Below, one piece after another: positions 1 through 7,905 of a DNA stretch of 27,769 nt. The notes under the pieces were generated by a model, which saw only the letters and a program-made list of their open reading frames with translations, was not told where the DNA came from and did not search any database. The translations under genes were made by a program, and so were the position numbers. This DNA is from Acidimicrobiaceae bacterium (GTDB taxonomy: Bacteria; Actinomycetota; Acidimicrobiia; Acidimicrobiales; Ilumatobacteraceae): assembly GCA_020637295.1 (NCBI GenBank), contig JACJWF010000025.1, positions 1 through 27,769 of the forward strand, read 5' to 3'. Within the stretch, counting starts at the first letter, position 1. Each line of letters opens with the position of its first letter.

Positions 1-60
1 GCATCCCCCGATGTCCCACCGCGGCGCCGGGTTGCCACCCGGTGACCGTCCGGTGTTCCT

Positions 61-140
61 GACCTGATCCCGCGCCCGTGGGCGCGACATCAGGTCACGC
101 GTGACGTGGAAGCGCGCTCATGGGCGCGGAATCAGGTCAC
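61..140. repeat. palindromic repeat cluster upstream of dus
   Basis: GACCTGAT (61-68) and ATCAGGTC (89-96) enclose CGCGCCC (71-77) and GGGCGCG (80-86), giving a nearly perfect hairpin with a 2-base loop and a small internal bulge. A perfect 12-bp palindrome, GTCACGCGTGAC, follows at 94-105. A second, degenerate copy of the right half lies 42 bp downstream: 122-140 matches 80-98 at 17 of 19 positions. No T-run follows, so a plain intrinsic terminator is unlikely. It could be an extragenic palindromic repeat or an operator; the role is unknown. Confidence 0.6.
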
Positions 141-203
141 AGGCCGGGCCGACGGGGCAGGGCAAGGCGGCTGGCATCGGGGGGTGTGCGCAGGCGGGGG
201 CGG

Positions 204-209
204 TACCGT
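204..209 (+). promoter_or_regulatory. candidate -10 box for leaderless dus transcript
   Basis: TACCGT fits the TANNNT form and ends 8 nt before the GTG at 218. The same arrangement precedes many starts in this window. No convincing -35 box is visible. It helps choose GTG 218 as the start. Confidence 0.35.
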
Positions 210-217
210 GGCGGGTC

Positions 218-1351
218 GTGCAGGTTCGTCTCGGGTCGTTCACCCCGGCGGCGCCCGTGGTGCTGGCGCCGATGGCCGGGGTCACCAACGCCGCCTTCCG
301 GGCGATGTGCCGGTCCTTCGCGCCCGGGCTGGTGTACGTCAACGAGATGGTGATGGCCGCGGCGTTGGTCCACAAGAACCCCAAGACCCAACGGATGATG
401 GCCTTCACCCCGGACGAGCAGCCGCGCAGCCTGCAGCTCTACGGCAGCGACCCGGTGCTGGTGGGCCAGGCCGCCCGGCGGCTGTGCGGCGAGGGGCTGA
501 TCGACCACCTGGACATGAACTTCGGGTGCCCGGCGGCGAAGGTCACCCGCAAGGGCGGTGGCGCCGCGGTGCCGGCCAAGCCGAACCTGCTGCGGGCCAT
601 CGTGCGGGCTGCCGTGCAGGCCGCGGAACCGTACGGGGTGCCGGTCACCATCAAGTTCCGCATGGGCCTGTTCGACCACCTGCTCACCCACGTCACCACC
701 GGCCGCATCGCGGTGGAGGAGGGCGTCGCCGCGATCGCCCTGCACGCCCGCACCGCCGAGCAGCACTACGCCGGCGATGCCCGGTGGGCCGCCATCGGTG
801 AGCTGAAGGCGGCCGTGCCGGAGATCCCCGTCCTCGGCAACGGCGACATCTGGGAAGCCGCCGACGCGGTGCGGATGATGGCCGAGACCGATTGCGACGG
901 CGTGGTGGTCGGCCGCGGCTGCCTCGGGCGACCGTGGCTGTTCCGCGACCTGGTGGACGCGCTCGCCGGCCGGCCCGTGGCGCCCGCCCCGCCGCTGGGC
1001 GAGGTGGCGGACGTGATGCACCGGCACGCCGGGCGCCTGCTGGCCCACATGAGCGGCGACGAGTACCTGGCCATGCGCGACTTCCGCAAGCACACCGGCT
1101 GGTACCTCACCGGCTACCCGGTGGGTGGCGAGATCCGTGGCCGGTTCGCCCGGGTGGCATCGATGGCCGAGCTGGAGGACCTGCTGGCCGAGCTGGACCC
1201 GACCGTGGCGCTGGTGGACGGTGGGGCGCGCATCCGCCGCGGCCACACCAACGGCCCCATCCGGGTGGCCCTGCCCGACGGCTACCTCGACCACCTCGAC
1301 GACATGACCGTGCCCGACGACGCTCGCGAGATGGCGGTGTCCGGCGGATGA
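218..1351 (+). CDS. dus: tRNA-dihydrouridine synthase, DusB/NifR3-like
   Basis: Flavoenzyme that reduces uridine to dihydrouridine in the D-loop of tRNA, in the cytosol, using FMN and NAD(P)H. The 377-residue protein begins its TIM barrel with LAPMAGVTNAAFR (residues 16-28). It carries the catalytic-cysteine motif NFGCPAAKVTRKGGG, with Cys104. KFRMG and HARTAEQHYAG follow, where DusB proteins contact RNA and FMN, and then GNGDI and GVVVGRGCLGRPW for phosphate binding. The whole family pattern is present. The reading frame extends upstream to 101, but that extension is low-complexity and lies over the palindromic repeats; family alignment starts near VRLGSF, so GTG 218 is preferred. The stop overlaps the maf start (ATGA), so the two are probably cotranscribed and coupled. 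Function is secure; the exact tRNA position modified is not. Confidence 0.9.
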   Translation: MQVRLGSFTPAAPVVLAPMAGVTNAAFRAMCRSFAPGLVYVNEMVMAAALVHKNPKTQRMMAFTPDEQPRSLQLYGSDPVLVGQAARRLCGEGLIDHLDMNFGCPAAKVTRKGGGAAVPAKPNLLRAIVRAAVQAAEPYGVPVTIKFRMGLFDHLLTHVTTGRIAVEEGVAAIALHARTAEQHYAGDARWAAIGELKAAVPEIPVLGNGDIWEAADAVRMMAETDCDGVVVGRGCLGRPWLFRDLVDALAGRPVAPAPPLGEVADVMHRHAGRLLAHMSGDEYLAMRDFRKHTGWYLTGYPVGGEIRGRFARVASMAELEDLLAELDPTVALVDGGARIRRGHTNGPIRVALPDGYLDHLDDMTVPDDAREMAVSGG

Positions 1352-1926
1352 GAATCGTCCTCGCCTCCAGTTCCCCCCGGCGCCGCGAGCTGCTGGACCG
1401 CCTCGGGGTGACCTTCCGCACCGCCAGCCCGGACATCGACGAGTCGACCCGCGCCGGAGAGGGTCCGGTGGCCTACGTGCGCCGCCTCGCGGCGGAGAAG
1501 GCCCACGCCGTGGCAGCCGAACCCGACGAGTTGGTGATTGCCGCCGACACCACCGTGGACGTCGACGACCAGATCCTCGCCAAGCCGAACGACGAACCCG
1601 ACCCGCCCGCGGCCGCGGCTGCGATGCTGCGCCACCTCTCCGGGCGCACCCACACCACCCACACCGGGGTGGCGGTGCGCCTCGGCGACCGCACGGAGGT
1701 GGAGGTCGTCACCACCGAGGTCACGTTCGTGCCCCTCGCCGACGCCGACATCGAGTGGTACGTGGGCACGGGCGAGCCGCTGGACAAGGCCGGCGCCTAC
1801 GCCCTCCAGGGCACGGGTGGCGTGTTCGTGGAGCGGGTGAACGGCAGCGTCAGCAATGTCGTCGGCCTGCCCCTGCACGCCGTGGTGACCATGGCGGCCC
1901 GGCTGGGCACCCGCCTGCTGGGCTGA
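1348..1926 (+). CDS. maf: Maf-like nucleoside triphosphate pyrophosphatase
   Basis: House-cleaning enzyme that hydrolyses non-canonical or excess nucleoside triphosphates (dTTP/UTP or modified pyrimidines in this family) to monophosphate and pyrophosphate. The 192-residue protein has normal family length. The N-terminal signature LASSSPRRRELL (residues 5-16) is intact. The catalytic aspartate lies in AADTTV (Asp67), and the C-terminal signature DKAGAYALQGTGG (146-158) is followed by NVVGLPL. The ATG overlaps the dus stop by 4 bases, indicating translational coupling. The gene ends 3 bp before the stop of the convergent membrane-protein gene, leaving no room for a dedicated terminator. Family assignment is certain; preferred nucleotide is not readable from sequence. 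Confidence 0.93.
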   Translation: MRIVLASSSPRRRELLDRLGVTFRTASPDIDESTRAGEGPVAYVRRLAAEKAHAVAAEPDELVIAADTTVDVDDQILAKPNDEPDPPAAAAAMLRHLSGRTHTTHTGVAVRLGDRTEVEVVTTEVTFVPLADADIEWYVGTGEPLDKAGAYALQGTGGVFVERVNGSVSNVVGLPLHAVVTMAARLGTRLLG

Positions 1927-1929
1927 GCG

Positions 1930-3432
1930 TCACACGTCCAGTTCGGCGAGGACGCCGCCGGTGGCGTCGACGATCTGCACATGGTCGCCGGGGTCGACGG
2001 CAAGCGCGGCGACAGGGCCCGGCAGCGAGCCGTCGTCGACCCAGGCCAGTTGCACGCCGATCGCGTCGCCGGCGGGATGGGTGACCTGCAGGAGGGGCGG
2101 GTTCTCGCCGGCAGCCAGGTTCGTGAGGGCGACGGCGAACGTGTTGACGCCCTCGCCGACGAGCACGATCGATGCGGTGCCGGCGAACTCGGCGGCGGTG
2201 CAGGTCCACCGCCCGGCACCAGTGGTGACGCACAGGGTCGCGCCGCCGCCGTCGGCCTCGATGCTGATGGTGGCGCCGTTGTCGGCGACGACGACCGCAG
2301 TGGAGGACGTGGGCGGGTCTGGCAGCGTCTCGAACGGCACCGGGGTCAGTTCCACCGGTGGCGTCGGGGCGGTGAGTTCGGCCCACTCCTCGTCGGTCGC
2401 CGCCCGCACCGACTCGGCGAGCTTCAGCACGTCGGCACCGTGGCCGCGATCCACGGCGACGCTGATCATCCTGCCGCCCTCCACCCACGCCACGAGGTCC
2501 CAGCCGTCGAGGATCGTGCCGTCCGTGCCACGGGCCAGCACGGCTCGAAGGCCGTGCACCGTCGCAGCCTCGGTGTCGCCCAGCAGGTCGTCCAGCGCCT
2601 CCAGTTCGCCGCCGTCGGGAGCGGGCGCGCTGCTGACGGACACGGTGAACCGGCCGGGGTAGACCACGCTGGTGCAGCGGCACAGGAAGCGGGCCCCCGG
2701 GTCCACCGCCTCCACCAGCCCGATGGCCGTCCAGAAGCTGCTGAACGGATACAGCGGCTCCAGCCCCAGGAGGCGGGCGCGGTCCATCACGATCAGGCCG
2801 TGGGGGGTCCAGCGGATGACGGCCGCGAGTGCGACGGTGGCATCCAGCCCGAGGCCGATCGACTGCACCTCGTACCACTGTTCCCCGACCGGGCCGAAGA
2901 CCACCTGGATGCCGCTCTGGCCGCCGTCGCGGTACTCGGCCGGGGCACCCTGGATGGCAGTGATCGGGGACCAGTCCGTCGAGACCGAGTCGTTGACGTA
3001 GCGGGGGTCCTCCGCGGCGACGGCGACGATGGCGGCGCGGGCGTCGGCCCAACCGCCGGTGGTCCATGGCGCAGCGGTGGGATCGGCCAGTACGTACCCG
3101 TCCGTGGGGACATCCAGCGTGACCCGCACGTCGGCCATGCGCCCCTCGAAGATCGGCCGGTCGAGCACCAGTCGTTCCGTGAGCGTCGTCTCCACCGACG
3201 TCACCGGGCCGACGGTGAATTCGGGGCGCTCCCGCCATGGCTGCCAGACCCACGCCAGGGCACCCATCAGCAGGAGGCCGATGACCACCCACGCCGTCGG
3301 CAGCAGCAGCCACTGATCGCCGGCCCCGGCTTGCCGATCCTTCTCCGGCCGCTCCCGCCCGCCCGCGGGGGCGAACGCGCTGTCGTCGGCATCGATCAGT
3401 TCGATGACGTCGAACTCGTCCGCACGGGCCAC
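1930..3432 (-). CDS. unrecognised single-pass membrane protein with large outer domain
   Basis: I do not recognise this 500-residue protein. It starts at a GTG (VARADEFDVIELIDADDSAF), with an acidic then charged cytosolic tail. One clear membrane segment follows at about residues 41-63 (LLLPTAWVVIGLLLMGALAW), and then about 430 residues that should lie outside. The outer part is rich in short beta-like stretches and has a Pro/Thr-rich linker near residue 370 and a C-terminal beta-rich domain holding the pair LCVTT and WTC. No catalytic motif stands out. It is divergent from groESL; its start lies 28 bp from the nearer CIRCE operator, so HrcA could affect it. It is convergent with maf. The coding call rests on length, codon use and a plausible topology. 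Confidence 0.75.
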   Translation of the reverse strand: MARADEFDVIELIDADDSAFAPAGGRERPEKDRQAGAGDQWLLLPTAWVVIGLLLMGALAWVWQPWRERPEFTVGPVTSVETTLTERLVLDRPIFEGRMADVRVTLDVPTDGYVLADPTAAPWTTGGWADARAAIVAVAAEDPRYVNDSVSTDWSPITAIQGAPAEYRDGGQSGIQVVFGPVGEQWYEVQSIGLGLDATVALAAVIRWTPHGLIVMDRARLLGLEPLYPFSSFWTAIGLVEAVDPGARFLCRCTSVVYPGRFTVSVSSAPAPDGGELEALDDLLGDTEAATVHGLRAVLARGTDGTILDGWDLVAWVEGGRMISVAVDRGHGADVLKLAESVRAATDEEWAELTAPTPPVELTPVPFETLPDPPTSSTAVVVADNGATISIEADGGGATLCVTTGAGRWTCTAAEFAGTASIVLVGEGVNTFAVALTNLAAGENPPLLQVTHPAGDAIGVQLAWVDDGSLPGPVAALAVDPGDHVQIVDATGGVLAELDV

Positions 3433-3459
3433 GGGCGACAGTCTCCCAGATCCGCACCG

Positions 3460-3486
3460 TTAGCACTCGCGGGTAGCGGTTGCTAA
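3460..3486. promoter_or_regulatory. CIRCE operator 1 (HrcA site)
   Basis: TTAGCACTC, 9 bases, then GGTTGCTAA. The left arm is perfect; the right arm differs from the consensus GAGTGCTAA at two positions. It lies between the divergent membrane-protein gene and groES and overlaps the proposed -35 region of groESL. Confidence 0.85.
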
Positions 3487-3509
3487 CGAGCCGCCGGAGC
3501 GCCTAACCT
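3480..3509 (+). promoter_or_regulatory. candidate groESL promoter
   Basis: TTGCTA (3480-3485) and TAACCT (3504-3509) are separated by 18 bp. The -35 lies inside CIRCE 1 and the -10 touches CIRCE 2, the expected geometry for repression by HrcA. The -35 matches TTGACA at 4 of 6 positions. Confidence 0.5.
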
Positions 3510-3535
3510 TGGCACTCAACCGGGCCGAGTGCTAA
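3509..3535. promoter_or_regulatory. CIRCE operator 2 (HrcA site)
   Basis: TTGGCACTC, 9 bases, then GAGTGCTAA. Only one base departs from the consensus TTAGCACTC-N9-GAGTGCTAA. It sits just downstream of the proposed -10 box. A further lone half-site, GAGTGCTC, occurs at 3556-3563. Confidence 0.9.
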
Positions 3536-3585
3536 CCGGCCCATCCCACCCAACCGAGTGCTCTTGCCAACGGAGGCCTGCACCC

Positions 3586-3878
3586 ATGAACCTGAAGCCC
3601 CTCGATGACCGCATCGTCGTCAAGCCCAACGAGGCCGAGCAGACCACTGCGTCGGGCCTGGTGATCCCCGACACCGCCAAGGAGAAGCCGCAGCAGGGCG
3701 AAGTCCTCGCCGTCGGCCCCGGCCGCTGGAGCGACGACAAGGGCGCCCACACGGCGCTGGACGTGAAGGTCGGCGACACCGTGCTGTACAGCAAGTACGG
3801 CGGCACCGAGGTCACGGTCGACGGCAAGGATCTGCTGATCCTCACCAGCCGTGACGTGCTCGCCATCGTGGAGAAGTG

Positions 3879-3879
<1 letters not shown>
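3586..3879 (+). CDS. groES: co-chaperonin GroES
   Basis: The 10-kDa lid of the GroEL folding chamber; seven subunits cap the GroEL ring during ATP-driven folding in the cytosol. The 97-residue protein has the full family pattern: LKPLDDRIVVKP at the N-terminus, a mobile loop around residues 16-32 (EAEQTTASGLVIPD), GEVLAVGPG, VGDTVLYSKYGGTEV, and the final LLILTSRDVLAIVE. A strong ribosome binding site GGAGG (3572-3576) lies 9 bases before the ATG, so unlike many genes here it has a leader. Its stop overlaps the groEL start (TGATG). Two CIRCE operators upstream predict HrcA-controlled heat-shock induction. Confidence 0.98.
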
Positions 3880-5519
<1,640 letters not shown>

Positions 5520-5532
5520 GGGTTCGCCCTGC

Positions 5533-5577
5533 GAACGACCCCGGTGGCCTCACGGCCCCGGGGTCGTTCTGCGTTTT
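5533..5577 (+). terminator. Rho-independent terminator of groESL
   Basis: GAACGACCCCGG (5533-5544) pairs perfectly with CCGGGGTCGTTC (5558-5569). Inside, GGCC-TCAC-GGCC extends the stem past a single bulged base. TGCGTTTT follows, giving a short T-run. It begins 13 bp after the groEL stop. Confidence 0.88.
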
Positions 5578-5582
5578 CGGCC

Positions 5583-5588
5583 TAGGCT
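5583..5588 (+). promoter_or_regulatory. candidate -10 box, leaderless start
   Basis: TAGGCT ends 6 nt before the ATG at 5595, the spacing expected if transcription starts at the start codon. It follows the groESL terminator directly. No clear -35 box. Confidence 0.45.
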
Positions 5589-5594
5589 CGGCCC

Positions 5595-6071
5595 ATGGCT
5601 GACCGTCCCGGCAAGCGGCCCTTCTGGATGCACCAGGCGGTCGAATATCTGCTCGGCCTGGCGCTGGTGGCCAGCGCGATGCGCAACCCGACGCCCGTCG
5701 TGCCGTCGATCGCCGGTGGGGTCATCGTGCTGTGGGCGGCGCTCACCTCGGGGGCGCTGGGCGCCTTCCGCATCGTGCCCCGCGCCGCGCACAAGGTCGG
5801 CGACCCGGTGCTGGACGGGCTGTTGCTCGTCGCAGCGTTCCAGCCGTGGTGGTCGGTGGAGTCGTCGGCCCGGATGCTGACGGCGGCGATCGCGGTGGTC
5901 CATCTGTTCGTCTGGTTCCAGAGCCGCTACGACGAGCGGAAGAAGAAGCCCGCCGGGTCGAAGTCGGCGAGCAGCGGCGACCGGGCCACCGACCTCGGCC
6001 GGGCCGCCGGCCGGCTCGTCGGCAACGGGGTCAATGCGGTGCGCCGGACCCGCGAGTCGAAGGCGGAGTGA
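5595..6071 (+). CDS. small multi-pass membrane protein, function unknown
   Basis: A 158-residue protein with three to four hydrophobic segments, at about residues 14-28, 38-56, 72-86 and 91-106. The C-terminus is strongly basic and polar (DERKKKPAGSKSASSGDRA and onward), probably cytosolic. I do not recognise a named domain and assign no function. The start is supported by the TAGGCT box 6 nt upstream and by the groESL terminator ending just before it. It sits ahead of a 55-residue protein and a Nudix hydrolase, each apparently with its own start signal, so an operon is not assured. Confidence 0.7.
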   Translation: MADRPGKRPFWMHQAVEYLLGLALVASAMRNPTPVVPSIAGGVIVLWAALTSGALGAFRIVPRAAHKVGDPVLDGLLLVAAFQPWWSVESSARMLTAAIAVVHLFVWFQSRYDERKKKPAGSKSASSGDRATDLGRAAGRLVGNGVNAVRRTRESKAE

Positions 6072-6082
6072 CGCCGCGCCGG

Positions 6083-6088
6083 TAGCCT
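6083..6088 (+). promoter_or_regulatory. candidate -10 box, leaderless start
   Basis: TAGCCT ends 6 nt before ATG 6095. Same spacing as at 5583 and 10063. It lies in the 23-bp gap after the preceding gene. Confidence 0.45.
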
Positions 6089-6094
6089 CGCCCC

Positions 6095-6262
6095 ATGGCG
6101 TTCGAAGCACCGGCCCCCGATCTCGACAAGCTCCTCGCCGCCTGGGAGGAGTTCGAGCGCGGCGAGCAGTCGCCGGGCAAGGTGCTGGCGTCGATGAAGA
6201 CCGCCGGCCTCCTCACCGTGCTGCGCCAGTTGAAGGACAGTGGCTGGAGCCCCACGACCTGA
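6095..6262 (+). CDS. 55-residue protein of unknown function
   Basis: A short gene read from a well-placed ATG, with a TAGCCT box 6 nt upstream. The product begins MAFEAPAPDLDKLLAAWEEF and ends LRQLKDSGWSPTT. It looks soluble, amphipathic and mostly helical, with no signal peptide, membrane segment or cysteines. Its composition is protein-like, with acidic and leucine-rich helices rather than the Arg/Pro/Gly-rich noise of shadow frames. It overlaps the upstream end of the Nudix gene reading frame by about 23 bases, which suggests coupling to that enzyme. I do not know its function; a small partner of the neighbouring Nudix protein is a guess from position only. Confidence 0.6.
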   Translation: MAFEAPAPDLDKLLAAWEEFERGEQSPGKVLASMKTAGLLTVLRQLKDSGWSPTT

Positions 6263-6944
6263 GCACCCTCGCCGGCCCGGGGGCGCACAGTTCATCCCGC
6301 GTCCCGACGGCTGGCGGCACGGCGCGCCCGCACCCTGGCCGGAACCGGCCCCGTCGCTGAGCACGGCGGCCGTCACGTCGTCGGTGGCCGGGCTGGACGT
6401 GTCCCACGACGAGCCGGACTTCGACGGCGCCAAGCACTCCGCCGTGCTCGCCGTGCTGGCCGACGGCCCGCACGGGGCCGAGGTGCTGCTGACACGGCGG
6501 TCGATGGACATGACGAACCATCGCGGTGAGGTGAGCTTCCCCGGCGGCCGGTTGGACCCCGGAGAGACCTACGAGCAGGCGGCCCTGCGCGAGGCCCACG
6601 AGGAAGTCGGCCTTGACCCCGCCGACGTCACGTTGGTGGGCCGGCTGCACCCGCTGAGCACCTGGGTCAGCAAGAGCTGGATCGTGCCGGTGGTGGCGCA
6701 CGTGCCCCAGCCCCTGCCGCTCCAGGGGCGCACCAGCGAGGTGGACCGGGTGTTGTGGGTGCCGTTGCACGACCTCACCCGACCGGGCACGTTCCGCGAG
6801 GAGCACTGGCACACCGCCGTGGGCGAGCGGGCGATCTACTTCTTCGAACTCGACGACGAGACCGTGTGGGGCGCCACCGCCCGCATGCTGCACCAACTCC
6901 TCACGCTGGCCTATGGGCCGCCGGCCACCCGCACCGCCAGGTAG
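6240..6944 (+). CDS. Nudix hydrolase, CoA pyrophosphatase-like (NudL/YeaB group)
   Basis: Predicted to cleave a nucleoside diphosphate linked to another group, most likely coenzyme A or its derivatives, giving 3'-phosphoadenosine 5'-phosphate and 4'-phosphopantetheine. The Nudix box GGRLDPGETYEQAALREAHE continues to EVGL (about residues 102-125), with all catalytic glutamates. Just before it, LLTRRSMDMTNHRGEVSFPG resembles the UPF0035 signature of CoA-type Nudix proteins. With GTG 6240 as start the protein has 234 residues. The true start is uncertain because AAGGA lies only 2 bases upstream, but IPRPDGW near residue 19 looks like genuine coding. The 3' end overlaps the convergent phospholipase gene by 34 bp. 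Confidence 0.85.
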   Translation: MAGAPRPEHPRRPGGAQFIPRPDGWRHGAPAPWPEPAPSLSTAAVTSSVAGLDVSHDEPDFDGAKHSAVLAVLADGPHGAEVLLTRRSMDMTNHRGEVSFPGGRLDPGETYEQAALREAHEEVGLDPADVTLVGRLHPLSTWVSKSWIVPVVAHVPQPLPLQGRTSEVDRVLWVPLHDLTRPGTFREEHWHTAVGERAIYFFELDDETVWGATARMLHQLLTLAYGPPATRTAR

Positions 6945-7399
6945 AAGGTGCGGGCCCAGTTGCGGCACGACGCCCGCAGCCACCACGCCCGCGTGGCGCA
7001 GTGGTTCAGCATGTCCGCGTAGAAGCGGTCGTCCACCCGCTTGCGGTTGGTGCTGTTCCAGTAGGTGCGCCCGGTGCCGTAGCGGCGCTCCAGCAGGCGC
7101 AGGTTGCGGTACCCGAAGTCGTGCCGCCGGCACGGGCCGTGGAAGTCGAACGACCAGCCGGTGTTGCCGACGAGCGGAGCCGAGCAGTAGTCGGTGGACC
7201 AGTCCAGCCGGGGGTCGCCACCGCGGTCGGCGACGGCAAGGAAGTCCGCCAGGGTGACCACGAACAGCATCTGCTGCACGGTGCGCCACTCCGACGCGGC
7301 ACTGGCGGGCCGGGTGGTGGTGAGGGGGCCGGCGTGGGCCGGCGAAGCGACGGTCAGGACACTCGTGACCGTGACGAGCAGCGCAAGGCGGAATCGCAT
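6911..7399 (-). CDS. secreted prokaryotic phospholipase A2
   Basis: A 162-residue exported protein resembling the Streptomyces violaceoruber phospholipase A2 family (PF09056), which releases the sn-2 fatty acid from glycerophospholipids outside the cell using calcium. The signal peptide is MRFRLALLVTVTSVLTVASP, cut near AHA-G (residue 23). The catalytic pair lies in CRRHDFGYRN (His93, Asp94), with a downstream acidic site DDRFYADML. Four cysteines (72, 90, 134, 145) match the two disulfides of the family. AAGGAG lies 7 bases before the ATG on the minus strand, a clear ribosome binding site. It is divergent from the next gene and convergent with the Nudix gene, overlapping it by 34 bp. Family call is firm. 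Confidence 0.87.
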   Translation of the reverse strand: MRFRLALLVTVTSVLTVASPAHAGPLTTTRPASAASEWRTVQQMLFVVTLADFLAVADRGGDPRLDWSTDYCSAPLVGNTGWSFDFHGPCRRHDFGYRNLRLLERRYGTGRTYWNSTNRKRVDDRFYADMLNHCATRAWWLRASCRNWARTFYLAVRVAGGP

Positions 7400-7520
7400 G
7401 GCGTGCTCCTTGGGTTGGCGCCCGGGTGGGCGTGAGGCGGGAGTCAACCGTGCCCGGGCGCCCGTCACAACCCGCCGGGCCGCGTTGCGGTTGGCTCGGG
7501 CCGCTGCGACGATGGCACCC

Positions 7521-7880
7521 ATGCGTACGTGGAAGGCCGCCGCCGTGCTGGGTCTGGTCGGGGCGCTCAGCGTGGGGTGCAGCGGCCCCAACCCGTTCCA
7601 GGCCGCGGACAGCACCGTGGCCCAGGACCAGGGTGTCACCGTGGGCACGGACAACGACTTCATCCCCACGGAGCAGAACCTCAGCGACTGCATCGGTGCG
7701 GTGGAGAAGCCGAACTGCGGCAGCGAGTCCAAGGGCGGCTGGCGGATGTACCTGGTGTTCGCCGCGCTGGTGATGGGCATGGGTGTGGTCGGCTGGCGGA
7801 TCTCCGTCGGCGTGCGGGCCCGCGATGCGGTGGTCAACAACCTGCCGGAGGACACCCCGCCCACTGCCCCGGCTGGTTGA
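7521..7880 (+). CDS. small exported or membrane protein, possibly lipoprotein
   Basis: A 119-residue protein of unknown role. The N-terminus MRTWKAAAVLGLVGALSVGC looks like a signal peptide ending in a lipobox-like cysteine (Cys20), but Ser at position -3 is atypical, so lipidation is uncertain. Two more cysteines (57 and 66) lie in the outer segment. A membrane span follows at about residues 75-94 (MYLVFAALVMGMGVVGW), then a short charged tail. GACGAT (7508-7513) ends 7 nt before this ATG and supports it over the in-frame ATG at 7512. It is divergent from phospholipase A2 and ends 25 bp before a lipoprotein gene. No domain recognised. Confidence 0.65.
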   Translation: MRTWKAAAVLGLVGALSVGCSGPNPFQAADSTVAQDQGVTVGTDNDFIPTEQNLSDCIGAVEKPNCGSESKGGWRMYLVFAALVMGMGVVGWRISVGVRARDAVVNNLPEDTPPTAPAG

Positions 7881-7891
7881 CGCCTGGCGAG

Positions 7892-7897
7892 TACGCT
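7892..7897 (+). promoter_or_regulatory. candidate -10 box, near-leaderless start
   Basis: TACGCT ends 8 nt before ATG 7906. Fits the TANNNT pattern seen before several starts here. Confidence 0.38.
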
Positions 7898-7905
7898 CGC
7901 CGTTC

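Noticed and set aside
137..1294. Long minus-strand open frame opposite dus
   Set aside because: It is antisense to a clear Dus protein, and its His/Gly/Arg-rich product has no domain pattern; GC-rich codon bias opens such frames routinely.
1850..3466. Second minus-strand open frame of over 500 codons overlapping the membrane-protein gene
   Set aside because: The product is almost all Arg, Gly and Pro, while the other frame gives a balanced protein with a membrane span.
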